Shown here one piece after another: positions 54,554 through 63,567 of a stretch of DNA of 64,000 nucleotides (positions are counted from its first letter, which is position 1; each line of letters opens with the position of its first letter). This DNA comes from Bacteroidota bacterium (GTDB lineage: Bacteria; Bacteroidota; Rhodothermia; Rhodothermales; UBA10348), in contig JAJCYR010000056.1 in the NCBI GenBank assembly GCA_029262775.1, positions 310,001 through 374,000 on the forward strand. Reading direction: 5' to 3'. The position numbers and the translations under genes were made by a program. Under the pieces are notes generated by a model. The model saw nothing but the letters and a program-made list of their open reading frames with translations, was not told the DNA's origin and searched no databases.

Positions 54554-56320
54554 GGCCTCTGCCTCCTGGATAAGATCGGCGATGGCATCGACCCCGGACT
54601 GCCAGAAGGCGGGATCCCGGAGATCTATTCCAAGCTGTCCCACCAGTACGTGCGGCCAGTCGGATCCGCCGGCCGAGAGAAGTTTCGTGTAACCGGATAC
54701 GAACGTATCGGGGGCCAGGAGGTAGCGCCTGTAGAGTGCGAGCACCAGCAATTCGCCGAACGCGTAGGCGTACACGTATCCGGGTGTGTGCAGGAAATGC
54801 GGAATGTAGCTCCACCAGTGGCGGTAGTTTTCGCCCAGCGTGACAGATCCACCGAACATTGCCTCCTGCGTATCCATCCACGCCGTGCAGAACTGGTCTG
54901 TGTCCAGTTCTCCGTCCGAGCGCCTGATGGTGTGGATCCGCTCCTCAAAACGATTCATGGATACCTGCCGGAAGACGGTGGCCATGGTGTCGTCAATTTT
55001 GCCCATGAGCATGGCCAGGCGGTGCTTCGGGTCAGCTTCCGCAGCCAGCATGTTCTGGAAGACCAGCATCTCTCCGAAGACGGAAGCCGTTTCGGCCGTT
55101 GTAAGCGGTGTATCGGCGTGGAAAATACCCTGTTCGCGGGAGAGGTACTGGTGCACGCCGTGCCCGAGCTCATGAGCCAGCGTCTGCACGTCCCGAACCT
55201 TGCCGGTATAGTTCAGCAGGATGTATGGGTGCGCCGACGGAACCGCGCCGTGACTGAACGCGCCTCCGCGTTTGGCATCACCGAGCGCCGCATCGATCCA
55301 GTTTTCTTCAAAGAAACGTTCCACGATTCGGCCCATTTCCGGAGAGAAATCAGCGTAGGAGACCGTCACGAGTTCCCGCGCACGCTCCCATGTCCAATGA
55401 CTGTCGGCCTCGCCAATGGGAGCGTACCGATCATACTCGGTCATTTCGTCGAGTCCGAGGAGCTGTTTCTTGAGCTGGTAGTACCGGCTGACCAGATCAT
55501 AACTGCCCGTGACGGTTGAGATCAGGGCCTCCACGTCCTTCCCGTCCACTTCGTTGGACAGATTTCGGGACTGGATCCATGATGTGTACCCGCGCAGACG
55601 GTCATCGGTGGCTTTGTCGGCGAGGAGGGTGTTGAAAATGTAGGTCAGCGTGCGCTGGTTCTCGCGGAGCCCTTTGCTGAAGGCATCCGCAGCGCCTTGG
55701 CGTACGGAGCGGTCCCCCTCGTGCAGTTTGGCCAGAACCTGCTGCTGCGTGAGCGCATCGCCATGCAGCGTGAAACGCATGGCCCCCATGGTCTCATCGA
55801 AGTAGCGGTTCCAGGCCGAGCGCCCCGAGAGCCCCTTCTCCACCAGGATCCGTTCTTCAGGCTCCGTCAGCACATGGGGCTTGTGAAGGCGCAGGAGTTC
55901 GAGATAGTGTGCGGCGAGAGCCTTCGTCCCGGGGTCCTGCATATAGTCGGCCGCGACCACGTCGTCAAGGTCCGTCCACTCGAGCTCGAAAAAGAGCAGT
56001 TTTGTGCTGAGAGTTGTGTACTCCTCCTTGACGGCTTGAAGCAGTTTCCCCGTCGCCGGTGATGCGGTATTCGTGGACCAGGCCAGATAGGCATATGTGT
56101 AGGCACGTCCCGCCTTGTCCTGTATGTCCGCGTAGACCGTCAGGGCGTCAGCGAATCCACTGGCGCCGAGCTCGGCCAATTTTCCCCGGTTGGCGTCGGC
56201 AAAATCGCTGGCCGCGACCGTGGCTGCCTTAAGGGTCTCGAGCGCATCCCTGTCTTCAGAAAAAAGCCCGGACAGATCCCACTGAATGTGCTCTGCTCCT
56301 GTTGAACGATCGGTGGACAT
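54536..56320 (-). CDS. pepF: Oligoendopeptidase F (M3 family)
   Basis: A 594-residue cytosolic zinc endopeptidase that degrades short peptides. The zinc motif is LAHELGHGVHQYLS (HELGH near 387), with the third ligand in TTAETASVFGEMLVF. IQWDLSGLFSEDRDALETL at the start and an M3B-type body (YFDETMGAMRFTLHG, PYILLNYTGKVRDVQTLAHE, in parts) are as expected. Length is typical. There is no signal peptide. It stands alone: convergent with the DUF819 gene and divergent from a thioredoxin-like lipoprotein about 76 bases away. Confidence 0.94.
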   Translation of the reverse strand: MSTDRSTGAEHIQWDLSGLFSEDRDALETLKAATVAASDFADANRGKLAELGASGFADALTVYADIQDKAGRAYTYAYLAWSTNTASPATGKLLQAVKEEYTTLSTKLLFFELEWTDLDDVVAADYMQDPGTKALAAHYLELLRLHKPHVLTEPEERILVEKGLSGRSAWNRYFDETMGAMRFTLHGDALTQQQVLAKLHEGDRSVRQGAADAFSKGLRENQRTLTYIFNTLLADKATDDRLRGYTSWIQSRNLSNEVDGKDVEALISTVTGSYDLVSRYYQLKKQLLGLDEMTEYDRYAPIGEADSHWTWERARELVTVSYADFSPEMGRIVERFFEENWIDAALGDAKRGGAFSHGAVPSAHPYILLNYTGKVRDVQTLAHELGHGVHQYLSREQGIFHADTPLTTAETASVFGEMLVFQNMLAAEADPKHRLAMLMGKIDDTMATVFRQVSMNRFEERIHTIRRSDGELDTDQFCTAWMDTQEAMFGGSVTLGENYRHWWSYIPHFLHTPGYVYAYAFGELLVLALYRRYLLAPDTFVSGYTKLLSAGGSDWPHVLVGQLGIDLRDPAFWQSGVDAIADLIQEAEALHQKS

Positions 56321-56396
56321 GGTTTGGCAAAAGTTGACGTGTCAGGGTAACGGAACGGAATGCCGGTCCACGCATGGAAGCACATGCACGTTCCCC

Positions 56397-57065
56397 ATGG
56401 AATTCAGAATGACGGAATATTCGAGAAGCCCCCTCCCCGGCGCTGGTCTGGGCCCGCGCCGCGGCCCCTTCCCTGGCCTTGGCGTGCTCTCACTGGCGCT
56501 TGTTTTCCTGGTATCGGCCTGCACGGGTCGGGACGGGGCCGACGGAGCTCGCGATACGCCCGGGGAGACTACTGCGAACGCGCGTTCCGATATCCGCACC
56601 GAGACCATCGATGGTACGTCGATCGCCTACCTGAACCAGGAGTTACCCTCTTTTTCGGCGCAGGTCATACGGGGGGGAGAAATTGACGAGCGTCTGCTCA
56701 AGGACCGAATATCGCTCGTAAACTTCTGGGCAACCTGGTGCGGCCCGTGCATTATAGAAACACCCGAACTGGTTGGGCTCTATGAGGAGTGGTCAGACCG
56801 GCCGTTTCAGATTGTGGGTATTTCCATGGATACCTATGCAGACGAGGAAGTGGCTGACTTCGTGGACAACTTCGAGGTCACCTACCCGGTTTTTGTCGAT
56901 ACAATGGGGGTCGCTGACGCCTTTGGCGGCGCTTTTGCCCTCCCTACGACCTATCTGGTGGACGGCACCGGCACCATCATCCGACGATACATTGGTCTGT
57001 TTCCCATGGCGAGGGTCCGCCCAGAACTGGACAGCATGGTCACGGCGCTGGAACGCGTGAGGTAG
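56397..57065 (+). CDS. TlpA-like thioredoxin-domain lipoprotein
   Basis: A 222-residue protein with a signal peptide ending in the lipobox LVSAC (Cys near 42). The thioredoxin fold begins at about 85: FSAQVIRGGEIDE, then VNFWATWCGPCIIETPELVGLYEEW with the WCGPC redox pair, and a cis-Pro segment FALPTTYLVD. TlpA/ResA-type proteins reduce disulphides outside the cytoplasm, for example in cytochrome c assembly; no cytochrome genes are near. Possible starts are the ATGs at 56397 and 56409. The N-terminal region is rich in Gly, Pro and Arg. It is convergent with the M16 peptidase gene 6 bases away. Confidence 0.88.
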   Translation: MEFRMTEYSRSPLPGAGLGPRRGPFPGLGVLSLALVFLVSACTGRDGADGARDTPGETTANARSDIRTETIDGTSIAYLNQELPSFSAQVIRGGEIDERLLKDRISLVNFWATWCGPCIIETPELVGLYEEWSDRPFQIVGISMDTYADEEVADFVDNFEVTYPVFVDTMGVADAFGGAFALPTTYLVDGTGTIIRRYIGLFPMARVRPELDSMVTALERVR

Positions 57066-57071
57066 GGCCTT

Positions 57072-58370
57072 TCATTCTGTTGGCTCGAAAACGCCCACAG
57101 TACGCTGATCGCGCGAGTAGATGGCGCCGATCGCGTCCTGAACATCCTGGGATGTGCATGCGCGTGCCGCGTCCAGATATGACGCAAACCGTTTCCAGTC
57201 GCCCGATGCAATGGCCTCGTTCAGCGCCGCGGCCGTGCTGAACGAACCGTCCGTACTGTAGGCAAACGCCGCTTCGAGCCCGCTCAGCGCCCGTTTCATT
57301 TCCTCCTCTGTGGGACCCTCCCCTGCCAGCCGCTCCATTTCTGCGTCCACCGCCTTCTCCACGTCCACGAGGTCTACTCCCGCACCCGGAGACGCATAGA
57401 CCATGAAGAGCCCCGGATCGTGCAGGGGCGTGTAGAGCACCTGCTGGGCCGTCGCAAGCCCCGTCGCCACGAGGCGTTTGTAGAGACGTGTTGTTCTGCC
57501 GCCTGAAAGTACCTGGCCTGCGAGTTCGAGGGCAACGCTCCGCGGCTCCCGGGCAGGAAACGCTTTCCAGCCCATGAGCAGAAGCGGCACGTCACCCTGC
57601 ATGCGGACGGCAACGCGCCTTTCCCCGCGCTGGCGAGGTTCCACGGATCCAACATCCGGCAGGCGCTCGGCTCCCCGGCCAATGGGACCGAACGAGCGCA
57701 GAATCCATCTGAGGACGTCCGCTTCATCAAAGTCACCAATCACAGACAGCGTGGCGTTTTCCGGCCAGTAGTAGCGATCATAAAAGGAACGCAGCTTGGC
57801 AGCGGTTACCTCTTCAATATCCCGGCGCCACCCGATGGTCGGATGATGGTAGGTGTGGGCTTCGAAGGCGGCCGACCAGACCGCCTGGTATAGTTTTCGG
57901 AAGGGTTCATTTTCCCCCCGATCAAACTCATTCAGGATGACTGTTTTTTCGGAGTCGACGTCCTCGTCGCGGAGCAGTAGCCCCCGCATGCGATCGGCCT
58001 CAACGTCCACCACGGTCTTCAGGTGCTCGGACGGAAGCATCGCATAGTAATTCGTGCGGTCCATCCACGTGGTGGCGTTTACCTGGGCGCCTACAGATTG
58101 GAGCAGGTTGAAGACAGATGTACCGCGCTCCCTGTTGTACCTCGCCGTTCCCTTGAACATCATGTGCTCAAGAAAATGCGTCGCACCGGTTTCCCCCGTT
58201 CGTTCATGGCGACTGCCAACCGTGTAGGTAATCATGAAGGTAGCCACAGGTGCCAGGCGGCGGGGAAGCAGCAGAACCCGTAACCCGTTCGAGACCAGAC
58301 GGTAGCAGTCAATACCGCCACACGTTTCCACGAATTCCACGCCATCCACGACGGTCGTACGCGTCTGCAT
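57072..58370 (-). CDS. M16-family zinc peptidase
   Basis: A 432-residue pitrilysin/processing-peptidase type protein. The inverted zinc motif HFLEH is at 65-69, with the third ligand Glu in VVDVEADRM about 75 residues later. NYYAMLPSEHLK, NEFDRGENEP and HPTIGWRRDIEEV are typical of small bacterial M16B proteins, and the second, non-catalytic M16 repeat fills residues ~190-430. No signal peptide, so cytosolic. The start codon overlaps the polA stop by one base, suggesting coupling. Many such proteins act with a catalytically dead partner; none is encoded next to it. Confidence 0.92.
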   Translation of the reverse strand: MQTRTTVVDGVEFVETCGGIDCYRLVSNGLRVLLLPRRLAPVATFMITYTVGSRHERTGETGATHFLEHMMFKGTARYNRERGTSVFNLLQSVGAQVNATTWMDRTNYYAMLPSEHLKTVVDVEADRMRGLLLRDEDVDSEKTVILNEFDRGENEPFRKLYQAVWSAAFEAHTYHHPTIGWRRDIEEVTAAKLRSFYDRYYWPENATLSVIGDFDEADVLRWILRSFGPIGRGAERLPDVGSVEPRQRGERRVAVRMQGDVPLLLMGWKAFPAREPRSVALELAGQVLSGGRTTRLYKRLVATGLATAQQVLYTPLHDPGLFMVYASPGAGVDLVDVEKAVDAEMERLAGEGPTEEEMKRALSGLEAAFAYSTDGSFSTAAALNEAIASGDWKRFASYLDAARACTSQDVQDAIGAIYSRDQRTVGVFEPTE

Positions 58371-61189
58371 CAGTGCGCCTCCAACCAGTTTGAGCCCGTG
58401 TTCATTTCAACTTCCACCGGGATGGACAATGTCATGGCGGACGTCATGGCATCACGAACCATGGTCTTCACCACATCTACGTCGGCCTCGGGTACTTCGA
58501 GCACGAGTTCATCGTGCACCTGCATGAGAAGGCGGGCCGTTCCCCCGTAGGACAACAGGCGCTCGTGCAGGGCGATCATGGCCAGCTTGATCATGTCGGC
58601 CTGCGTCCCCTGAATGGGCATGTTGACGGCCACGCGTTCGGCAAACGAACGCACATTGTGGTTGCGCGCCTTGATGTCGGGGATGTAGCGGCGCCGCCCG
58701 AAGGCGGTTTCTGCATAGCCCCTGTCGCGCGCCACCTCGACCTGGTCGTGCAGGTAGCGGGCGACGCCGGGATAGGTGCGCTTATAGGTGTCAATGAGTT
58801 CAGACGCCTCCGGCACGGGACACCGGAGGCGCTGGGCCAGTCCAAAGGCGGAAATGCCGTACGGAATACCGTAATTGACCTCTTTGGCCCGGCGTCTCAT
58901 GTCGGGCGTGACTTCGCCCAGCGCAACCTTGAAGACAAGCGCTGCCGTCGCAGTGTGAACGTCTTCGCCCGACGTAAAGGCGCGGCACAGCTCCTCGTCA
59001 TTGCTGAGCGATGCCAGGATGCGAAGCTCAATCTGCGAATAATCGGCCGACAGCAGGACGTACCCCTCTTCGGCCACAAACGCCCGTCGAACGGCCCGCC
59101 CCCGCTCTGTCCGGATGGGAATATTCTGCAGGTTGGGCCGGGAACTGGCCAGACGTCCCGTGGCAGCCGTCGTCTGGCTGTAGGTTGTATGGATGCGACC
59201 GGTTTCGGGATGAACCATCGATGGAAGGGCATCGACATAGGTGGACTTGAGTTTCGAAAGTTCGCGCCAGTCGAGGATGCGGGCTGGCAGTTCATGCTCC
59301 GTGGCGAGTTGCTGCAGCACGCTCTCCCGCGTAGATGGCTTTCCGGTACCCGTTTTTTCGAGCACCGGCAAGCCAAGCTCTTCGAACAGAATGGTGCCTA
59401 TCTGTGCAGGAGACCCGATATTGAATTCCCTGCCGGCCAGTTCGTGAATCCCGGATTGCAGACGTTTGATATCCGCGCTCAACGCTGTGGACAGTCGTGC
59501 CAGCTCGTCCAGATCGACCTTCACGCCACGCACCTCCATGGCAACCAGGACCGGCAACAGAGGAAACTCCATACCGCCAGCCATGTCGGTGAGCCCATCC
59601 TTGGCCAGCATGCCGTCGAGGACGGGCTTGAGCCGGAACGTGACGTCCGCATCCTCACATGCGTACGGACTTACCTTTGCGACCGGTACGTCCCGCATGG
59701 ACAGCTGATCCTTTCCCGAGCCTATCAGCTCGCTGATGGGTACTGGAGTATAGCTGAGCAGCGTCTGTGCCAGATGATCCATCCCATGCGGTTCTTCCGG
59801 CGCGCAGAGGTAATGTGCGATCATCGTATCGAAAAACGGCCCCCTGACATGAACTCCATGCCGCGCAAGCACAACGAGGTCATACTTGATGTTCTGACCT
59901 ACCTTTCTGGCTCCGGAATTCAGCGCCGGCTGTAACTGGGCGAGCACCGTATCAGTCGGCGTACCGTCGGGCATGGGTGTCGGAACGTACCAGGCCTTGC
60001 TCTCGGCCGTCGAAAACGACACGCCGACGAGTGAGGCGAGTGTGGGATCGATCGAGGTGGTCTCGGTGTCCATGGCCCACTCGTCGGCCTCCTCCAATTC
60101 CCGGATGAGTGCCGACAAGGCGTCCAGGTGCGCGACGGTCCGGTAGGAGACCTGCTCCAGATCAAGGCGCCCCGGCTCCATGGGCCCGGGTTCCGGTGCG
60201 GACGCGCGGCCCGGTGTATTTTCCGGGGCCTGGGGACCCTGTTTTGGGACCTGGGGACCCTGTTTTGGGACCTGGCGACCCTCCGAATGGTCCAGGCGCG
60301 CAAAGACGCGCGCCACCCGGTCCTGCAGCCGCTCAAATTCGAGCTCTTTGAAAATGTCCCGTACGCGGTCCAGGTCCGGATGCCGGACCACAAAATCATC
60401 CCACGTCTCGGAAATGTCCAAATCGGTCCGGATGGTGGCCAGCTTCTTGGATAGAATGGCATTGTCGGCATGCTGCTGCAGCCCTTCCCGGGCCCGCTTG
60501 CCCTTGACCTCATCCGCATGCGCGAGCAGGTTCTCAATGCTTCCGTATTCCTGTATGAGCTTGAGTGCCGTTTTCTCTCCAATGCCGTGCACGCCCGGGA
60601 TGTTGTCTGCCGAGTCCCCCATCAGCGCCAGCAGGTCAATGAACTGCACCGGTTCCAGGTCATACTGCTTCCGGAACGTATCGCCGTTCATGATATCAAA
60701 ACTTTCGCCCCTGTAGGCCGGACGGAACTGGGAGATATGGCCGGAAAGCAACTGCCGGAAATCCTTGTCCGGAGACACAATTACGGCCTCTGCCCCATCT
60801 TTCTCGGCGCGAACGGCGAGCGTTCCGATCACGTCGTCAGCTTCCACGCCGCCCATTTCGATCACTGGAATGTCGAGCGCCTGGACAATCTCCTTGATGA
60901 ACGGCAAGTTGGCCAGCAGTTCATCCGGGGGTGGGTCGCGGTGCGCTTTGTAGTCATCGTAGAGTTCGTCCCGGAATGTACCGCCCTCCTCCATCACATC
61001 GAATACGACAGCCATATGGTCCATGCCATGGTCTTCAACCAGTTTGGCAAGTGCCGATACAAAACCATATGTGGCACTTGTGTTGAATCCCTTGCGGTTG
61101 ATCAGCGGACGACTGATGAAGATGAAGTGTGCCCGGTAGGCCAGAGCCATGGCATCGAGCAGATACAGGGTGGGTTTACCGGTGGGCAT
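58370..61189 (-). CDS. polA: DNA polymerase I
   Basis: A 939-residue repair and Okazaki-fragment polymerase. The 5' nuclease domain (1-300) has LYLLDAMALAYRAHF and MGDSADNIPGVHGIGEKTA. A Pro/Gln/Lys linker with a 7-residue tandem repeat (VPKQGPQ) follows, then the 3'-5' exonuclease with its acidic residues intact (WAMDTETTS, GQNIKYDLV, YACEDADVTF). The polymerase has SADYSQIELR (motif A), RRAKEVNYGIPYG (motif B) and QVHDELVLEV (motif C). Motif B has Tyr773 where E. coli has Phe762. ATG 61189 begins the family N-terminus; the frame upstream is not conserved. The stop overlaps the M16 gene start by one base. Confidence 0.97.
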   Translation of the reverse strand: MPTGKPTLYLLDAMALAYRAHFIFISRPLINRKGFNTSATYGFVSALAKLVEDHGMDHMAVVFDVMEEGGTFRDELYDDYKAHRDPPPDELLANLPFIKEIVQALDIPVIEMGGVEADDVIGTLAVRAEKDGAEAVIVSPDKDFRQLLSGHISQFRPAYRGESFDIMNGDTFRKQYDLEPVQFIDLLALMGDSADNIPGVHGIGEKTALKLIQEYGSIENLLAHADEVKGKRAREGLQQHADNAILSKKLATIRTDLDISETWDDFVVRHPDLDRVRDIFKELEFERLQDRVARVFARLDHSEGRQVPKQGPQVPKQGPQAPENTPGRASAPEPGPMEPGRLDLEQVSYRTVAHLDALSALIRELEEADEWAMDTETTSIDPTLASLVGVSFSTAESKAWYVPTPMPDGTPTDTVLAQLQPALNSGARKVGQNIKYDLVVLARHGVHVRGPFFDTMIAHYLCAPEEPHGMDHLAQTLLSYTPVPISELIGSGKDQLSMRDVPVAKVSPYACEDADVTFRLKPVLDGMLAKDGLTDMAGGMEFPLLPVLVAMEVRGVKVDLDELARLSTALSADIKRLQSGIHELAGREFNIGSPAQIGTILFEELGLPVLEKTGTGKPSTRESVLQQLATEHELPARILDWRELSKLKSTYVDALPSMVHPETGRIHTTYSQTTAATGRLASSRPNLQNIPIRTERGRAVRRAFVAEEGYVLLSADYSQIELRILASLSNDEELCRAFTSGEDVHTATAALVFKVALGEVTPDMRRRAKEVNYGIPYGISAFGLAQRLRCPVPEASELIDTYKRTYPGVARYLHDQVEVARDRGYAETAFGRRRYIPDIKARNHNVRSFAERVAVNMPIQGTQADMIKLAMIALHERLLSYGGTARLLMQVHDELVLEVPEADVDVVKTMVRDAMTSAMTLSIPVEVEMNTGSNWLEAH
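60229..60282. repeat. 21-base tandem repeat in the polA linker
   Basis: Two perfect copies of a 21-base unit (starting at 60229 and 60250) and a partial third copy with one change. On the minus strand it encodes repeats of VPKQGPQ in the linker between the 5' nuclease and 3'-5' exonuclease domains of PolA. Confidence 0.93.
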
Positions 61190-61289
61190 GCGGTCGTCTG
61201 GAAAGCCGGAAGGTTGATGGGGTGGAACCCATTGCGCGGACGACCTTACACGGACAGAACCGTTTCGGGGTCCCTCGCATTTTTCAGCT

Positions 61290-62339
61290 ATGGCAGTCTT
61301 CAGACCAGAGTGTGTGCTCGTCACCGGCGGAGCCGGATTCATCGGATCCAACTACCTGCGCCATATGGTGACGGCGCATCCCAACACGCGCTTCATTACT
61401 ATCGATGCACTGACCTACGCCGGGAACCGCACCAATCTGGCCGGCATCGAGGGCGCCAGCAACTTCCGGTTTGTTCATGCGGATATCACGGACGCCGACG
61501 CGGTAGCGCAACTTTTCGCGCACGAGCCGATCAACGCCGTGGTTCATTTCGCCGCCGAAAGCCACGTGGACCGCTCCATTGCAAGTGCCCGCAGCTTCGT
61601 CCACACAAACGTGGAAGGCACCCGGGTGCTACTCGATGCGGCTCGGCACGCCTGGGCACAGGTACGCCGACGCACCTGCCGCTTCCACCATATATCTACC
61701 GATGAAGTGTTTGGTGCGCTGGGCCCTGAGGGCGTATTTACGGAAGAGACCCCCTACGCCCCCCGCTCGCCCTACGCCGCCTCGAAAGCGGCAGCCGACC
61801 ACCTGGTCCGGGCCTGGAGCGTGACACACGGGCTTCCGGCGGTCATTACGAATACCTCAAACAATTACGGCCCCTACCAGAACCCCGAAAAGCTCATCCC
61901 ACTGGTTATTTCCAGGGCGCTTGCGGGCCTACCGGTGCCTGTCTACGGAAAGGGAGAACAGGTTCGGGACTGGCTCTACGTGGAGGACCATGTGGACGCG
62001 CTCGAGCGCGTCCTTCTGCGCGGCGAGATCGGACGCACGTACCTGATTGGGGCAGGCCAGGAGGTGCGGAACATTGACCTCGTTGAGCAGCTACTGGACA
62101 CCGTCGACGCTCAGCTCGATCGGCCTCCACAATCGTCCCGGCGCCTCATCACATTTGTGACAGACCGGCCCGGACACGACTTCCGGTATGCCCTCGATTG
62201 CTCGCGCATGGAAGAAGAACTCGGCTGGACGGCCCGTCATGCCATTGGTGGCGGACTCGAAAAAACCGTGTCCTGGTACCTGGCCAACACGGACTGGATT
62301 CAATATGCTCATAAGAAGCTGACGCAGCCCACTACATGA
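61290..62339 (+). CDS. rmlB: dTDP-glucose 4,6-dehydratase
   Basis: A 349-residue SDR-type NAD enzyme of the dTDP-rhamnose (or related deoxysugar) pathway. GGAGFIGSNYLRHMV is the cofactor loop, HFAAESHVDRSI is the dehydratase-specific box, STDEVFGALG carries active-site Thr/Asp/Glu, YAASKAAADHLVRAW holds the Tyr-Lys pair, and SNNYGPYQNPEKLIPL follows. Cytosolic. It begins 100 bases from the divergent polA start and overlaps rmlA by 4 bases (ATGA), so it heads a sugar-nucleotide operon. Confidence 0.96.
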   Translation: MAVFRPECVLVTGGAGFIGSNYLRHMVTAHPNTRFITIDALTYAGNRTNLAGIEGASNFRFVHADITDADAVAQLFAHEPINAVVHFAAESHVDRSIASARSFVHTNVEGTRVLLDAARHAWAQVRRRTCRFHHISTDEVFGALGPEGVFTEETPYAPRSPYAASKAAADHLVRAWSVTHGLPAVITNTSNNYGPYQNPEKLIPLVISRALAGLPVPVYGKGEQVRDWLYVEDHVDALERVLLRGEIGRTYLIGAGQEVRNIDLVEQLLDTVDAQLDRPPQSSRRLITFVTDRPGHDFRYALDCSRMEEELGWTARHAIGGGLEKTVSWYLANTDWIQYAHKKLTQPTT

Positions 62340-63076
62340 AAGGAATTGTCCTGGCTGGCGGAACCGGCAGCCGCCTCTACCCGCTTACGCGCGTCACGAA
62401 CAAGCATCTCCTGCCTGTCGGGCGCTACCCCATGATCTATCATCCGCTCGTACGCCTGCGCCGCGCCGGCATCACGGAGGTGGCCATTGTGACGAGTCCT
62501 GAACACATGGGCGATGTCGTCAACCTGCTCGGCAGTGGACGCCGGCTCGGCGTTGATCTGACCTACCGCGTCCAGGATGAGCCAGGCGGCATTGCACAGG
62601 CCATGGCGCTCTGCGAGGCCTTTACGGGCGGAAAATCGTTCGCTGTCGTACTGGGTGACAACATCCTGGGCAGTGACATTACAGCCGAAGCCGAGGCCTT
62701 CCGGGATCAGGAATCCGGTGCCCGGGTGCTGCTCAAGGAAGTGCACGATCCCGAACGTTATGGCGTACCCCGTTTCGAAAACGAGCGGATTGCGGAAGTC
62801 ATTGAAAAACCGTCGCATCCACCCAGTTCATTCAGCGTCACCGGAATTTATTTCTACGACCAGCAGGCCTTTGACTTCATCCGTGAACTCACGCCGTCCG
62901 CGCGGGGGGAATACGAAATCAGTGATGTAAACAACCGGTATGCCCGGCTGGGGCAGCTGACGCACGGCATCCTGGACGGATTTTGGGGCGATGCGGGCAC
63001 GTTCGACGGGTGGGACGAGGCCAATGTGCTCGCCCGGGACGTGCAGTATCCGGAACTGGACGAGAGGGCACACTGA
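62336..63076 (+). CDS. rmlA: Glucose-1-phosphate thymidylyltransferase (short form)
   Basis: A 246-residue nucleotidyltransferase that makes dTDP-glucose. The N-terminus MKGIVLAGGTGSRLYPLT is the classical signature, with NKHLLPVGRYPMIYHPL, VLGDNILG (metal-binding Asp) and EKPSHPPSSFSVTGIYFYD further on. It lacks the ~40-residue C-terminal extension of E. coli RmlA (about 290 residues) and has the short form seen in many Bacteroidota and archaea. It overlaps rmlB by 4 bases and the next cupin gene by 1 base. It should act just before RmlB in the pathway. Confidence 0.93.
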   Translation: MKGIVLAGGTGSRLYPLTRVTNKHLLPVGRYPMIYHPLVRLRRAGITEVAIVTSPEHMGDVVNLLGSGRRLGVDLTYRVQDEPGGIAQAMALCEAFTGGKSFAVVLGDNILGSDITAEAEAFRDQESGARVLLKEVHDPERYGVPRFENERIAEVIEKPSHPPSSFSVTGIYFYDQQAFDFIRELTPSARGEYEISDVNNRYARLGQLTHGILDGFWGDAGTFDGWDEANVLARDVQYPELDERAH

Positions 63077-63567
63077 TGGGCGGTTTTCCAAATTGGGTCG
63101 ATGCATCGATCCGCGATGTGACCGTACGGGACATGAAGACCTTTCGCGACGAGCGGGGATGGCTCATGGAGATCTTCCGCCGGGATGAGCCCGATGGGGC
63201 CGCGGCGCCAGCCATGGGGTACGTGTCGCTGACGCACGCGGGCGTAGCGAGGGGGCCTCACGAGCATCGGCAGCAGACGGACCGTTTTGCTTTTTTTGAT
63301 GGGCTATACACGGTGTTCCTGTGGGATGCGCGGCAGACGTCGCCCACCCTGGGCAACCGAATGGTCTTCCGTGCGGGACAGCGCGCGCCGAGGCTCGTAA
63401 TCATTCCACCAGGCGTCGTCCACGCCTACCGGAACGACGGGGATACGGACGCACTCGTCACCAATTTTCCTGATACACTCTACGCCGGTGAGGGTAAGCG
63501 CGAAAAGGTAGATGAAATACGCCACGAAGACCTGGACGACTCTCCATTCCGCATGGAGGGGCCTTGA
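63076..63567 (+). CDS. RmlC-like cupin, dTDP-4-dehydrorhamnose 3,5-epimerase family
   Basis: A 163-residue cupin. DMKTFRDERGWLMEIFRRD is the start typical of RmlC relatives; GVARGPHEHRQQTDRFAFF, TVFLWDAR, IIPPGVVHAYRN and LYAGEGKREKVDEIRHED follow. It is shorter than RmlC (about 180) and has RGPHEH in place of the canonical RGLH block, so it belongs to a distinct subfamily; a 3,5-epimerase, 3-epimerase or ketoisomerase step on a dTDP-sugar are all possible. ATG 63076 overlaps the rmlA stop by one base, so the start is well fixed. It overlaps the HAD gene by one base too. Confidence 0.85.
   Translation: MGGFPNWVDASIRDVTVRDMKTFRDERGWLMEIFRRDEPDGAAAPAMGYVSLTHAGVARGPHEHRQQTDRFAFFDGLYTVFLWDARQTSPTLGNRMVFRAGQRAPRLVIIPPGVVHAYRNDGDTDALVTNFPDTLYAGEGKREKVDEIRHEDLDDSPFRMEGP

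Noticed and set aside
58514..59935. Long plus-strand open frame across polA
   Set aside because: Antisense to conserved polymerase motifs and no recognisable protein features.
60470..61705. Plus-strand open frame running from within polA into rmlB
   Set aside because: It crosses two conserved genes in other frames and has no coherent protein signature.
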